Shown piece after piece: positions 26,073-34,070 of a stretch of 64,000 bases of DNA. The translations under genes were made by a program, and so were the position numbers. Position 1 is the stretch's first letter. Each line of letters opens with the position of its first letter. The stretch comes from Sphingobacterium phlebotomi (GTDB lineage Bacteria > Bacteroidota > Bacteroidia > Sphingobacteriales > Sphingobacteriaceae). The stretch covers positions 124,001-188,000 of the forward strand of contig NZ_VTAV01000003.1 of the NCBI RefSeq assembly GCF_008180195.1, written 5' to 3'. Under the pieces are notes generated by a model that did not search any database, was not told the DNA's origin, and was given only the letters and a program-made list of their open reading frames with translations.

Positions 26073-26101
26073 CCAAAAACGAAGAAGCCCGCATTACGGG
26101 C
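26073..26101 (-). terminator. candidate minus-strand terminator
   Basis: On the minus strand GCCCG-TAATG-CGGGC is followed by TTCTTCGTTTTTGG. A wider pair, GAAGCC at 26084-26089 with GGCTTC at 26110-26115, encloses it. It would end transcription coming from the XRE-like remnant at 26.2 kb. Confidence 0.45.
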
Positions 26102-26199
26102 GCTCTGCAGGCTTCTAACTGAATTATGAATTCCTAATGTCGTGAAATTTTTTTAAAGATGCAAGTTTTGAGGCGAAAAAGATACTTTTTATCACTAAA

Positions 26200-26325
26200 C
26201 GCCTACTACCGGACGCTCGCCATCGCTATAAAAGTACTCGAAAAGTTGGCTGGGTTTTAGATTTTGCCACTTCCTTTCGTAATTGTTAATATCAATAAAA
26301 TTCCGTAAGGATTTCCCTGATATTT
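26200..26325 (-). pseudogene. decayed copy of the XRE-like regulator gene at 27.5 kb
   Basis: Plus-strand pieces CTACCGGACGCTCGCCATCG and AAAGTTGGCTGGGTTTTAG, and then CCACTTCCTTTCGTAATTG with TAATATCAAT, match the intact gene at 27475-27535 and 27690-27725 in the same order. About 150 bp between them are missing. What remains encodes the C-terminal QPSQLFEYFYSDGERPVVG-type end joined to the middle KWQ region. It lies directly upstream of the Rpn-like gene. Confidence 0.7.
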
Positions 26326-26393
26326 GCTAAAATAATTAGCTTAATTAAGTATTGTTTGTTATCTTTGGTTTCTAATCATAAAATAACAGAATT

Positions 26394-27326
26394 ATGGCAA
26401 ATTCATCAAGGCGTATCGACGATCCGCTATGGAAATCAATTTTGGAGCAGACCTTTTCCCATTTTTTGAAGTTCATCTTTCCAGACGCGGAAAATGTCTT
26501 TGACCTAAGCAAACCGTTTGACTATCTGGACAAGGAATTTGAAAGTTTGTTTCCTCCGGCGCCCAATGGCAAAGGCGTGCGCTATGTGGACAAGCTGGTC
26601 AAGGTATTTCTCAAAAATGGAGGCGCGCAGTTTGTGCTGTGCCACGTTGAGGTACAGTCCAGTAAAGGCAAGGGCGACCTTGCCGAACGGATGTTCCGAT
26701 ATTTTTACAAAATTTCTGACCGCTATAAAGTACCTGTAACAGCCATAGCGATTCTGGCCGATGGTAACCGGAATTACCGTCCTACATTGTATATTCAGGA
26801 GTTTATGGGTACTAGTCTTCGTTATTCTTTCAACAGCTATAAGATTCTAGATCAAGATGAGTCGGCATTGCGGAGCAATACGAATCCGTTCGCCGTGGTG
26901 GTGCTTACGGCATTGCTTGCTATTGTGCATAGGAATTTGACGGATGAAGAGCTGAAAGAAATGAAGCATGACCTTTATGAGGAGATGATGAAGCGTAAAA
27001 TGGACAAAAAGACGCGTCAGGGCATATACGACTTTTTAACATATTATGTTAGTTTTCAGAATCCAGAAAATTTCTATAACTTTGAGAAAGAGGTTGAAAC
27101 AAAATTAGGTAGGAGTAATATCATGGGAACAAGAGAATATTTATTGGACAAAGCAAAGAAGCAGGGCTTGGAGAGAGGCAAACAGGAAGAACGTGCCAAA
27201 GCCGAGGCTGAAAAGTTAACGGAAAAGCAAAATTCTGCTAGAAAGATGCTGAGAAGTGGCTTTGATGTCGAAATGATCTCCGACATTTTGGGTCTATCCG
27301 CCAAAGAAATCGAGAAACTGAGATAG
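26394..27326 (+). CDS. Rpn-like PD-(D/E)XK nuclease/putative transposase family protein
   Basis: The protein has 310 residues. The nuclease core is suggested by YLDKEFESLFPP (about 45-56), RYVDKLVKVFLKNG (about 64-77) and FVLCHVEVQSS (about 80-90): an acidic residue, then E-V-Q in place of the E-x-K pair, as in many Rpn/T_den_put_tspse proteins. A charged helical tail (GLERGKQEERAKAEAEKLTEKQ) and a final helix-turn-helix-like end (DVEMISDILGLSAKEIEKL) follow. Relatives promote recombination and often move between genomes. It is flanked by an intact and a decayed copy of an XRE-like gene, which suggests it sits in an unstable spot. A terminator follows. Confidence 0.85.
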   Translation: MANSSRRIDDPLWKSILEQTFSHFLKFIFPDAENVFDLSKPFDYLDKEFESLFPPAPNGKGVRYVDKLVKVFLKNGGAQFVLCHVEVQSSKGKGDLAERMFRYFYKISDRYKVPVTAIAILADGNRNYRPTLYIQEFMGTSLRYSFNSYKILDQDESALRSNTNPFAVVVLTALLAIVHRNLTDEELKEMKHDLYEEMMKRKMDKKTRQGIYDFLTYYVSFQNPENFYNFEKEVETKLGRSNIMGTREYLLDKAKKQGLERGKQEERAKAEAEKLTEKQNSARKMLRSGFDVEMISDILGLSAKEIEKLR

Positions 27327-27353
27327 CTATTTTTAAGTGCATTATATAAAACA

Positions 27354-27384
27354 GGCGCTTTCCGATAAAGAAGGCGTCTTTTTT
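27354..27384 (+). terminator. intrinsic terminator of the Rpn-like gene
   Basis: A 9-bp stem with two G-T pairs (GGCGCTTTC at 27354-27362 with GAAGGCGTC at 27370-27378) and a 7-nt loop are followed by six T. It lies 28 bp after the stop codon. Confidence 0.8.
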
Positions 27385-27469
27385 GTTTGAACTTTGATTA
27401 GCTTCGGTGCGCTCCCTCCGGTCGCTTTGTATGATTAACATATCGTCAGAAGCGGCGTAAAATTTCCTT

Positions 27470-27934
27470 CTAAGCTCCAACCACCGGACGCTCGCCATCA
27501 CCGTAGAAGTAGTCGAAAAGTTGGCTGGGTTTTAGGTTTAGTGCTTTTGCAATTAGATATAATTCTGCGGCATAAGGTCTCTTCTTTTTATCTGTTAGCA
27601 ACTTGTTAAGACGAACACCATCAATCCCCGTTTTCTCCTGAAGATAGCTAAGGGGCTTAAAATATCCGAATAGAAAAATTCCCAACTCCGATTGCCACTT
27701 GCTTTCGTAATTGGTAATATCAATATCTTTAAAAATCTCCGCACAAGAATCATCAAAATCAAGCGATGTGCATTTTATTATTTTATAAAACTCGTCAGCG
27801 TAAACCAATGTTCTATCCTCAATATAGTAGTTACTAACTTTTTCAGCAGAAAAACCAGTATTTTCGACAATATACTTCTGATTTATTTTATTCCTCACCA
27901 AATATCTGCCCAACTTCGTGTAATGACCCATCAA
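27470..27934 (-). CDS. XRE-like helix-turn-helix regulator with two HTH-like halves
   Basis: The product has 154 residues (153 from the second Met). The N-terminal half (LGRYLVRNKINQKYIVENTG) and the C-terminal half (GYFKPLSYLQEKTGIDGVRLNKLLTD) both read as Cro/XRE-type helix-turn-helix units. The last part, AELYLIAKALNLKPSQLFDYFYGDG, is typical of XRE proteins. No sensor domain is visible. It is transcribed away from the structured-RNA candidate region at 28 kb and toward the Rpn-like gene. A decayed copy with an internal deletion is at 26.2 kb, and a short piece resembling its 3' end occurs near 56500. Confidence 0.75.
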   Translation of the reverse strand: MMGHYTKLGRYLVRNKINQKYIVENTGFSAEKVSNYYIEDRTLVYADEFYKIIKCTSLDFDDSCAEIFKDIDITNYESKWQSELGIFLFGYFKPLSYLQEKTGIDGVRLNKLLTDKKKRPYAAELYLIAKALNLKPSQLFDYFYGDGERPVVGA

Positions 27935-27986
27935 TATTATTTTTCAATTATTTGTGTAAATATTTTCAAATCGTTGATTTAATTCA

Positions 27987-27994
27987 TATATTTG
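27987..27994 (+). promoter_or_regulatory. candidate -7 box TATATTTG (first of two)
   Basis: TATATTTG fits TAnnTTTG. It lies just before the inverted repeat AGCCA-TTAAT-TGGCT (28001-28015), so a transcript from it would begin with a hairpin. No good -33 TTTG is visible. The identical box occurs again 100 bp downstream. Confidence 0.35.
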
Positions 27995-28018
27995 TCTCAG
28001 AGCCATTAATTGGCTTGA

Positions 28019-28059
28019 GTCTCGTCAACAAAAACCAGCAAATTTTTACGACGCGAGAC
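28019..28059 (+). ncRNA. candidate RNA hairpin with a loop complementary to the next hairpin
   Basis: GTCTCG (28019-28024) pairs with CGAGAC (28054-28059). The loop holds AACCAGCAA (28033-28041), the exact reverse complement of TTGCTGGTT (28136-28144) in the apical loop of the following hairpin. The nine-nucleotide match could form a kissing interaction. This is structural inference from complementarity only. Confidence 0.3.
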
Positions 28060-28086
28060 CTTTAGGAGCTATTTATCCCTATTTTG

Positions 28087-28094
28087 TATATTTG
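28087..28094 (+). promoter_or_regulatory. candidate -7 box TATATTTG (second of two)
   Basis: It is identical to the box at 27987. A start near 28100 would place the 14-bp stem GGAAAGGCTCCTAC at the 5' end of the RNA, which is a common layout for a short stable RNA. Confidence 0.4.
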
Positions 28095-28100
28095 CAAAAT

Positions 28101-28182
28101 GTGGGAAAGGCTCCTACTGGATACCGTGTCGGTCCTTGCTGGTTCCGTGTTGACGGTTGAAGGTAGGAGCCTTTCCTTTTTA
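28101..28182 (+). ncRNA. candidate small RNA: long hairpin ending in a T tract
   Basis: GGAAAGGCTCCTAC (28104-28117) and GTAGGAGCCTTTCC (28163-28176) form a perfect 14-bp stem. Inside, ACCGT pairs with ACGGT and CGG with CCG, leaving an apical loop with TTGCTGG. CCTTTTTAG follows the stem, so the same hairpin may act as a terminator. A -7 box stands 7 bp upstream. The plus strand also has a 40-codon frame here, but the stem explains the sequence better. No known RNA family is recognised. Confidence 0.4.
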
Positions 28183-28368
28183 GAGACCTCCTTTCTTCTC
28201 CATCAGACTCTTATTTCTTAACCACATTGATATATGATTATGAAAAGAAAAGAGTTTAAAACCGAAAACAAAGCACCAAACTCCGTAGGAGAGCATAAAC
28301 CTCACCTTAGCCGAAAACTGCTTTTTAAAAATATAATCCGATCGCCGGAGTAGCGAATCTAAAGACAT

Positions 28369-28438
28369 GGTGGGAGCGGTGTGCTAAATAGCAATGCCCG
28401 GTAGCACAAAACATTGCTCAAGGTAACGCCTTCCCACC
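28369..28438 (+). ncRNA. candidate structured RNA with an H-type pseudoknot inside a closing stem
   Basis: GGTGGGA (28369-28375) pairs with TCCCACC (28432-28438), and GCG (28376-28378) can extend with CGC (28427-28429). Inside, GTGCTA (28381-28386) pairs with TAGCAC (28402-28407). AGCAATG (28390-28396), which lies in that loop, pairs perfectly with CATTGCT (28412-28418) outside it. The crossed stems define a pseudoknot. The element lies 330 bp before the TlpA-SusC-SusD operon on the same strand. It matches no riboswitch consensus I know, so its role is open. Confidence 0.4.
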
Positions 28439-28771
28439 TTTACCGACCACCATCAAAAGCCCCTAACCGGATTTTGGCAAATGGTCAGTCTATCTTTGAA
28501 ATTCGCACTTTAAATGTAGATATATTTTGCCTAATTCCATAATCAAGGATGCATTTGATTGTTGTAACACAACAAATAGTGGTCGGTTTTGATAAAGCCG
28601 ATTTAGGGATACGCCATGCAGAACCGATTATCGAAGGATTATGAAGACCATCTCTAGCGTATTCTTTTTCACCTTATTTACTAACCGCGATGCGGTAAAA
28701 GCTAGGACAGTGGGATAACTGCAGAATCTTGCTCCCATAGTTTTCAACCGTTTTGCCTAACACTTAAAAGA
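28439..28771. other. ORF-poor leader region with further inverted repeats
   Basis: No supported gene is present. Inverted repeats include GACCA/TGGTC (28445-28449 with 28482-28486), a perfect 7-bp hairpin TTGTTGT-AAC-ACAACAA (28559-28575), and TGGTC/GACCA (28580-28584 with 28646-28650). The region probably contains the promoter and a long 5' leader of the TlpA-SusC-SusD operon, or a separate RNA. Confidence 0.4.
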
Positions 28772-29437
28772 ATGCAGAAATTATGCAATAGGGAGAGGTA
28801 TTGCCTTTTCAAATCCAGCTATATCCGGAGCCGAACGTTGTTCAGCTTCGCGCTACCAGTATGTTTTTCAATGACCTTATGTTTCATGTTGTTTAATCTA
28901 TCAACAGCCCAGGCGCAGTCTCCCGAGAACGGGGAGGCTGCCGAAGGGCAAACCGAAATTAAGCCTTTATTAGTCGGTCAAAAAGTGCCGGAAGAATTTT
29001 GGACGCGAGAGCACCTGTTTTATGTCGATGGTGATACTGTACGAAAGACGCTGGAAGAATATAGAGGTAAGCTACTGATCGTAGACTTTTGGGCAACATG
29101 GTGTGCTATATGTTGGTATCAGATGAAAGATAACCATCATCTCTCTGATCGATATAATGGAAAGATCGATTTCCTATTAGTGAGCCCACAATCGACCAAG
29201 GATAATTTTGAGAAAATCTCGACCACACATCACACGAGATTAAGAAATTTGGGTCTGAAGTCCCTTTCTTCCGTCTTCGCTGACAACTATATCTCCAACC
29301 TCTTTCTATTTAAAGGCTATCCCGCCTATATGTGGATAAGCCCGAGCGGGCATTTCATTGCCCATACGGGGCGCCAGAGCGTGACAGATGGGCACATCGA
29401 AGGAGTTCTTTCATCATATAAATCAGGAAATGAATAG
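28772..29437 (+). CDS. TlpA-like periplasmic thioredoxin-fold protein
   Basis: The protein has 221 residues. A long N-terminal region ends in a hydrophobic signal segment (PVCFSMTLCFMLFNLSTAQAQ). The thioredoxin fold has the active-site motif WATWCAICW (CAIC, near residue 113) and, later, FKGYPAYMWISPSGH carrying the cis-proline region. Such proteins are periplasmic thiol-disulfide oxidoreductases. The following SusC start codon overlaps its end (ATG at 29430, TAG at 29435-29437), so the two are translated together. TlpA-SusC-SusD sets are frequent in Bacteroidota; the substrate is unknown. A start further downstream, closer to the signal peptide, is possible. Confidence 0.85.
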   Translation: MQKLCNRERYCLFKSSYIRSRTLFSFALPVCFSMTLCFMLFNLSTAQAQSPENGEAAEGQTEIKPLLVGQKVPEEFWTREHLFYVDGDTVRKTLEEYRGKLLIVDFWATWCAICWYQMKDNHHLSDRYNGKIDFLLVSPQSTKDNFEKISTTHHTRLRNLGLKSLSSVFADNYISNLFLFKGYPAYMWISPSGHFIAHTGRQSVTDGHIEGVLSSYKSGNE

Positions 29438-32400
29438 AAAGCAAATTGTTATATGGATATGGCTTGTACTATGTACAGGTCATATAGTACGAGCCCAATC
29501 TGTTGTCAGGGTTACAAATTCCGAGACAAGAGAACCTATTGAGAATGTCAGTATCCACTTTATGGAGGACAATGTTCGTGGCCGAACGGATAAAACGGGC
29601 GCTTTTTATGTGACGGCAGATATCAAATCAAATAGAGCCCGATTCAGCCATATTGGATATCGGGACACCGTCATGTTGTTGGATTTAGAGTCCCCATCGA
29701 TTATGATTGAATTGCAACCGGCCGAGAGATACATCGAACAAGTGTATGTAAGCACAGGTTACCAAACGCTACCCAAAGAGCGGGCGACAGGGTCATTTTC
29801 TATCGTTGATAGCGAAAAGCTTGAACAACAGGTCGGCATGAATATTTTGGACAGATTGCCCGCAGTAGCAAACGGGGTGTCGGTAGATCGGGGGACCGGT
29901 CCTGAGGGAAAGCTCATGGTGAGAGGATTAAGTACTATCCGCGGAGAAAGAGCTCCGCTAATCGTCGTTGACAATTTTCCCTACGAAGGCGATATAGAAA
30001 ATATAAATCCGCAAGATGTAAAAGATATAGTTGTACTGAAAGATGCGGCTGCATCTTCCATCTGGGGAGCAAGGGCTGGCAACGGTGTCATCGTGATCAC
30101 AACAAAAAAGGGGACGTTCGAGAAACCTATTTCCATCAACGCAAGTGTCGGAACAAGGATCGGTTCAAAACCAGATCTCCGTTACATCCCGCAAATGAAT
30201 TCGGCGAGTTTCATAGGTGTTGAGGAGATGCTTTTCGGTAATGGACATTATCAGAGCCGGATAGACGGTGTTGCAAAATCCGGATTGAGTCCGGTGGTGG
30301 AACTATTAATAAAGAGGGAAAATGGCGAGATCGACGAGCGTAGATATCAGGAGGAAATCCAGCGGTATGGGGAGAAAGATATCCGAAATGATTTTGATCG
30401 ATATGTTTATAACCCTTCTTTTGAAACCCAGATGCAGGCCGGGCTGACAGGGGGAAGCGGTAAGCATGCTTGGCGAGGGACGCTGGGATATGACCGCACC
30501 AATTCTACGCTTTCAAGCAAAAATGATCGTTTGAGCATGCGTTTGTCGAATACCATCAAGCTGCTTCCGTCTGTTGAACTGCAGGCGGACATTCAATACA
30601 CGAGACGCAATAGTACCTCGGGGCGTCAAGGATATGGTGATGTATTGTTTGCGGGTTACGATCTTTATCCTTACGCATCCTTGAGGGATGGGAATGGAAG
30701 GAATCTGGATATCGAGCAGCGTCGAGGTCAGTATATGGATGAGGTGGAGCAATTGGGTCTGCTTCCATGGAGATACTATCCGTTGGAGGATTACAAAAAT
30801 AGGGTAACTACCACATCAACCAACGATATCCTACTCCATACAGGGATCGATTGGAAAATATGGCGCGGCCTTAACTTGGGGCTTAAATATCAATATGAAA
30901 GTCAATCAGGTGACGGGAGACTGCATAATACAATGGATAGTTATTTTACGAGGGATCTGATTAACAAATATACATCACTCGAAAACGGTAATCCGGTACG
31001 CCATATCCCCCTAGGAGGAATTCTGGACCTTTCTCATACCAGGTTAAATAGCCATAGTTTAAGGGCACAGTTGGGTTATAATGAGAACTGGGGAGACAGT
31101 GAAATAAACATGCTTGGAGGGTTTGAGGCCCGGGATGCGAACACTAGGAATAACTATTATCGGACGTATGGTTATCACGATGAGATTCTCTCCTTTAGTC
31201 CTGTTGACTATAGGGTACAGTATGAAGATTTCGTAACAGGCCAGTGGATGTTCATCCCACAGGCACAGGGTTTTGCCGATAGAACCGCACGCTACGTATC
31301 CGCATATGTTAATGGTAGCTTTGAGTACAGGAAAAAATACATACTTTCTGCCAGTGCCAGGCGTGACGCTTCTAATCTTTTCGGTGTTTCGGTGAACAGT
31401 AAATGGAACATGCTATGGTCTGTTGGCGGCAGCTGGGAAATGAGCAGAGAATCCTTTTTCCCTTCCGGCTATCTTGACTATGTCCGACTGAGGGCGACAT
31501 ACGGGCATAGTGGTAATATCGACCCCGCCATGAGCGCGGTAACGACTATCCGGTATATGGGTACGAGTCTAACCGTGCCGGGAGCAGCTATCGCGAGGCC
31601 GAATAATTATGCTAATCCGGAGCTTAAATGGGAAACGGTAGCCATGACGAACGTCGGGCTGGATTTTGCTTCCAAGGATAAGCGGCTTTCGGGTTCACTG
31701 GAATATTATCGAAAAAATGCTTTTGATCTTTTTGGTTTGGAACAGATGGATATAACGGCTGGTGTATCGGAAACTTTGGTGAAGAATGTGGCTAAAATGA
31801 CAGCAAAAGGTGTCGACCTCCATTTAAATGGCACGGCTATCGAAACAGGTTTATTTAGATGGCGTGCTGAACTGAATATCAATTACAACAGGGATGAGGT
31901 ACAAGATTATTATCTGGCCAATAGGAATGCAAATGTATTTGTCGGTGCGTCGACTATTTCCGGTGTTGAAGGAGATCCTGTCTATAGTATGTATTCCTAT
32001 CAATGGGCCGGTCTCGATCCGGAAACGGGCGATCCCCAGGGATGGCTGGATGGCGAGATCAGTAAGGATTACACAAGATTGGTTGGAAGTGGTACACAGC
32101 TGGAAAACCTGCGGTCCCATGGAGCTGTTTTGCCAACCTCTTTCGGATCTATAGGGAACACATTTGACATCGGGCAGTTTTCTTTATCTGTTAGGCTTAC
32201 GTATAACATGGGGTACTATTTTAGAAGAAGCACCATTGATTACGGAGCTTTATTCACGCGTTATACAGGGCATTCAGATTTTGAAAACCGTTGGCGGACA
32301 CCGGGCGATGAGAAAACAACGAATATCCCATCCATGATCTATCCTAACCCAAGTACAAACAGAGATTCCTTTTTTAGAGGTTCGGAGGTTACGGTCGAAA

Positions 32401-32630
32401 AAGGGGATCACATTCGTTTTAATTATGTTTATTTCGCCTATCGACCAAAAATTCAGAATCGAAAGGGATCGAGTAGAGTAACGAATCTTGAGTTTTATAC
32501 GAATGTATCAGATCTTGGATTGTTATGGCGAGCTAACAAAAAGAATCTCGATCCCGATGTGGGGCGTAGCCTATACGGGACACCCCGCCCCACGATCTAC
32601 ACAGTGGGTGCACGTATAACTTTAAATTAG
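29430..32630 (+). CDS. SusC/RagA TonB-dependent receptor without STN domain
   Basis: The protein has 1066 residues from the ATG at 29430, which overlaps the TlpA stop. This start gives a compact signal peptide (KQIVIWIWLVLCTGHIVRA) and is preferred to the upstream in-frame ATG at 29388. A carboxypeptidase-like domain (VVRVTNSETREPIENVSIHF) is followed by the plug (GKLMVRGLSTIRGERAPLIV, DIVVLKDAAASSIWGARAGN) and a barrel ending in TVGARITLN. No STN domain is present, so it is not expected to signal to a FecR protein. It pairs with the SusD 11 bp downstream. Confidence 0.92.
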   Translation: MNRKQIVIWIWLVLCTGHIVRAQSVVRVTNSETREPIENVSIHFMEDNVRGRTDKTGAFYVTADIKSNRARFSHIGYRDTVMLLDLESPSIMIELQPAERYIEQVYVSTGYQTLPKERATGSFSIVDSEKLEQQVGMNILDRLPAVANGVSVDRGTGPEGKLMVRGLSTIRGERAPLIVVDNFPYEGDIENINPQDVKDIVVLKDAAASSIWGARAGNGVIVITTKKGTFEKPISINASVGTRIGSKPDLRYIPQMNSASFIGVEEMLFGNGHYQSRIDGVAKSGLSPVVELLIKRENGEIDERRYQEEIQRYGEKDIRNDFDRYVYNPSFETQMQAGLTGGSGKHAWRGTLGYDRTNSTLSSKNDRLSMRLSNTIKLLPSVELQADIQYTRRNSTSGRQGYGDVLFAGYDLYPYASLRDGNGRNLDIEQRRGQYMDEVEQLGLLPWRYYPLEDYKNRVTTTSTNDILLHTGIDWKIWRGLNLGLKYQYESQSGDGRLHNTMDSYFTRDLINKYTSLENGNPVRHIPLGGILDLSHTRLNSHSLRAQLGYNENWGDSEINMLGGFEARDANTRNNYYRTYGYHDEILSFSPVDYRVQYEDFVTGQWMFIPQAQGFADRTARYVSAYVNGSFEYRKKYILSASARRDASNLFGVSVNSKWNMLWSVGGSWEMSRESFFPSGYLDYVRLRATYGHSGNIDPAMSAVTTIRYMGTSLTVPGAAIARPNNYANPELKWETVAMTNVGLDFASKDKRLSGSLEYYRKNAFDLFGLEQMDITAGVSETLVKNVAKMTAKGVDLHLNGTAIETGLFRWRAELNINYNRDEVQDYYLANRNANVFVGASTISGVEGDPVYSMYSYQWAGLDPETGDPQGWLDGEISKDYTRLVGSGTQLENLRSHGAVLPTSFGSIGNTFDIGQFSLSVRLTYNMGYYFRRSTIDYGALFTRYTGHSDFENRWRTPGDEKTTNIPSMIYPNPSTNRDSFFRGSEVTVEKGDHIRFNYVYFAYRPKIQNRKGSSRVTNLEFYTNVSDLGLLWRANKKNLDPDVGRSLYGTPRPTIYTVGARITLN

Positions 32631-32641
32631 GAGAATGAGCA

Positions 32642-34000
32642 ATGAAACATGATATAAAATTTACTGGAATTATAGTGTTAGCAGGATTGTTATCTTCCTG
32701 TACGGATTTCTTGGAGAAAAAATCAGATAAACAATTGGCAGTGCCATACACACTCCAAGATTTTCAGGCGCTGATGGATGATGGTTCCTATATCGGGACA
32801 AAGTCTGCGATGGAAGGCGAGATGAGCACAGACGATTATTATCTGTCGGAAAATGACCTGGGACAGATGGTGGACAGTGACCGTGGCATTTACAATTGGT
32901 CTGATTATGTTGCGCACGATGACCGAAGCTTTACGGGATGGTTGCACGCGTATCGGGAGATATACTATTGTAATTTGGTTATTTCGGGGATCGCTGATTT
33001 GGGTGAAAGAGAGAAGAACTCTTCAATGGGCCGAGATATTTTAGGGCAGGCCCTTATGCACCGCGCGGCGGCGATGCTTAATATTGCCGAAATATGGACG
33101 GTCGGCTACAGTCCCGAACAGTTGGATGCTCCTTATGGCCTTCCTCTCCGAAGGAATACCAATTTTAACGAGAAATCCGTTCGTTCCACTATCGGAGAAA
33201 CTTATGCTATGATCGAAGAAGATCTGTTAAAGGCAAAGGAGCTGCTTCCGTTACAAGTAATTTCCAAGTACAGACCATCACGGTCTGGGGCGTACGGATT
33301 TATAGCAAGATTCTATCTTTTCGTAAACGATTATGATAAGGCTAAAATATACGCTGATTCCGCTATTCATCTGCACAGCGGCGGTTTATTAGATTATGCT
33401 ACGTTGGATAAAGAGGCACGTTATACGATGCCTATCCCCGAAAATAATCCAGAAGTGATATTTTACAGATCGTTGGCTTCTTCACCAGTACTGGATCAAA
33501 GTAGGGCTAAAATGGCAAAAGATCTTCTGGATCTATATCAATCAAATGATAGCAGAAGGGAACTGTTCTTCCTAGAAAACCCGGACGGGTCAGAACGTTT
33601 TAGAGCAGGTTACCGTGGTTCGAGCGCCATGTTTAGTGGCATTGCTCTTGATGAGATGTACCTCATTAAAATGGAGGGACTTATTCGGGAGGGAAAAGAA
33701 GAAGAGGCGTTGGGAATGCTTAAAGAATACCTGCCGACAAAATACGGTGTTGATTTTGGCGAAATCCAAATGAAAGGTGATCTGCTCGATTTTGTTCTTA
33801 CAGAGCGAAGAAGACAATTGACGATGAGAGGGATAAGATGGTCGGATATTAAGCGCCTAAATCGTGAAGGTCATGGCATAAGCTTGCAACGGAAGGAGGG
33901 AGCAACGACAGACGTGCTTCCCTCCAATGATTTCCGGTTTGCTTTGCCGGTTCCACAACAAGTTTTGGATTTAACCGGGATTCAACCGAACCCCAGATAA
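32642..34000 (+). CDS. SusD/RagB-like surface lipoprotein
   Basis: The protein has 452 residues. The lipoprotein signal has its Cys at residue 20 (LAGLLSSCTDFLEKKSD). Typical SusD pieces are DFQALMDDGSYIG, the helical GQALMHRAAAMLNIAEIW (about 131-148) and the C-terminal FVLTERRRQLTMRGIRWSDIKRLNREG. An AGGAG stands 13 bp before the ATG, a clearer ribosome-binding site than usual here. It forms the lid of the SusC channel encoded just upstream. No sigma/anti-sigma pair accompanies this set, unlike the sets at 15-22 kb and 46-54 kb. Confidence 0.9.
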   Translation: MKHDIKFTGIIVLAGLLSSCTDFLEKKSDKQLAVPYTLQDFQALMDDGSYIGTKSAMEGEMSTDDYYLSENDLGQMVDSDRGIYNWSDYVAHDDRSFTGWLHAYREIYYCNLVISGIADLGEREKNSSMGRDILGQALMHRAAAMLNIAEIWTVGYSPEQLDAPYGLPLRRNTNFNEKSVRSTIGETYAMIEEDLLKAKELLPLQVISKYRPSRSGAYGFIARFYLFVNDYDKAKIYADSAIHLHSGGLLDYATLDKEARYTMPIPENNPEVIFYRSLASSPVLDQSRAKMAKDLLDLYQSNDSRRELFFLENPDGSERFRAGYRGSSAMFSGIALDEMYLIKMEGLIREGKEEEALGMLKEYLPTKYGVDFGEIQMKGDLLDFVLTERRRQLTMRGIRWSDIKRLNREGHGISLQRKEGATTDVLPSNDFRFALPVPQQVLDLTGIQPNPR

Positions 34001-34018
34001 TTAAAATAATTTGATGTT

Positions 34019-34070
34019 AATCTCCTTTCGCTGGGGTTTATTTACTGATTTTCCCTGCGAGAAGGAGATT
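34019..34070. terminator. long inverted repeat between convergent genes, possible bidirectional terminator
   Basis: AATCTCCTTTCGCTGGGG (34019-34036) and CCCTGCGAGAAGGAGATT (34053-34070) can form a stem of about 16 bp with one bulge. It lies after the SusD stop and overlaps the 3' end of the minus-strand gene. There is no T tract, so termination is inferred from position. Confidence 0.5.

Noticed and set aside
28019..28182. Retron msr/msd-like RNA
   Set aside because: The long hairpin is suggestive, but no reverse transcriptase gene is present within the window on either side.
28180..28368. Minus-strand ORF of 62 residues
   Set aside because: It has no family features and no second copy, and it lies within the inverted-repeat-rich interval; a chance frame is more likely.
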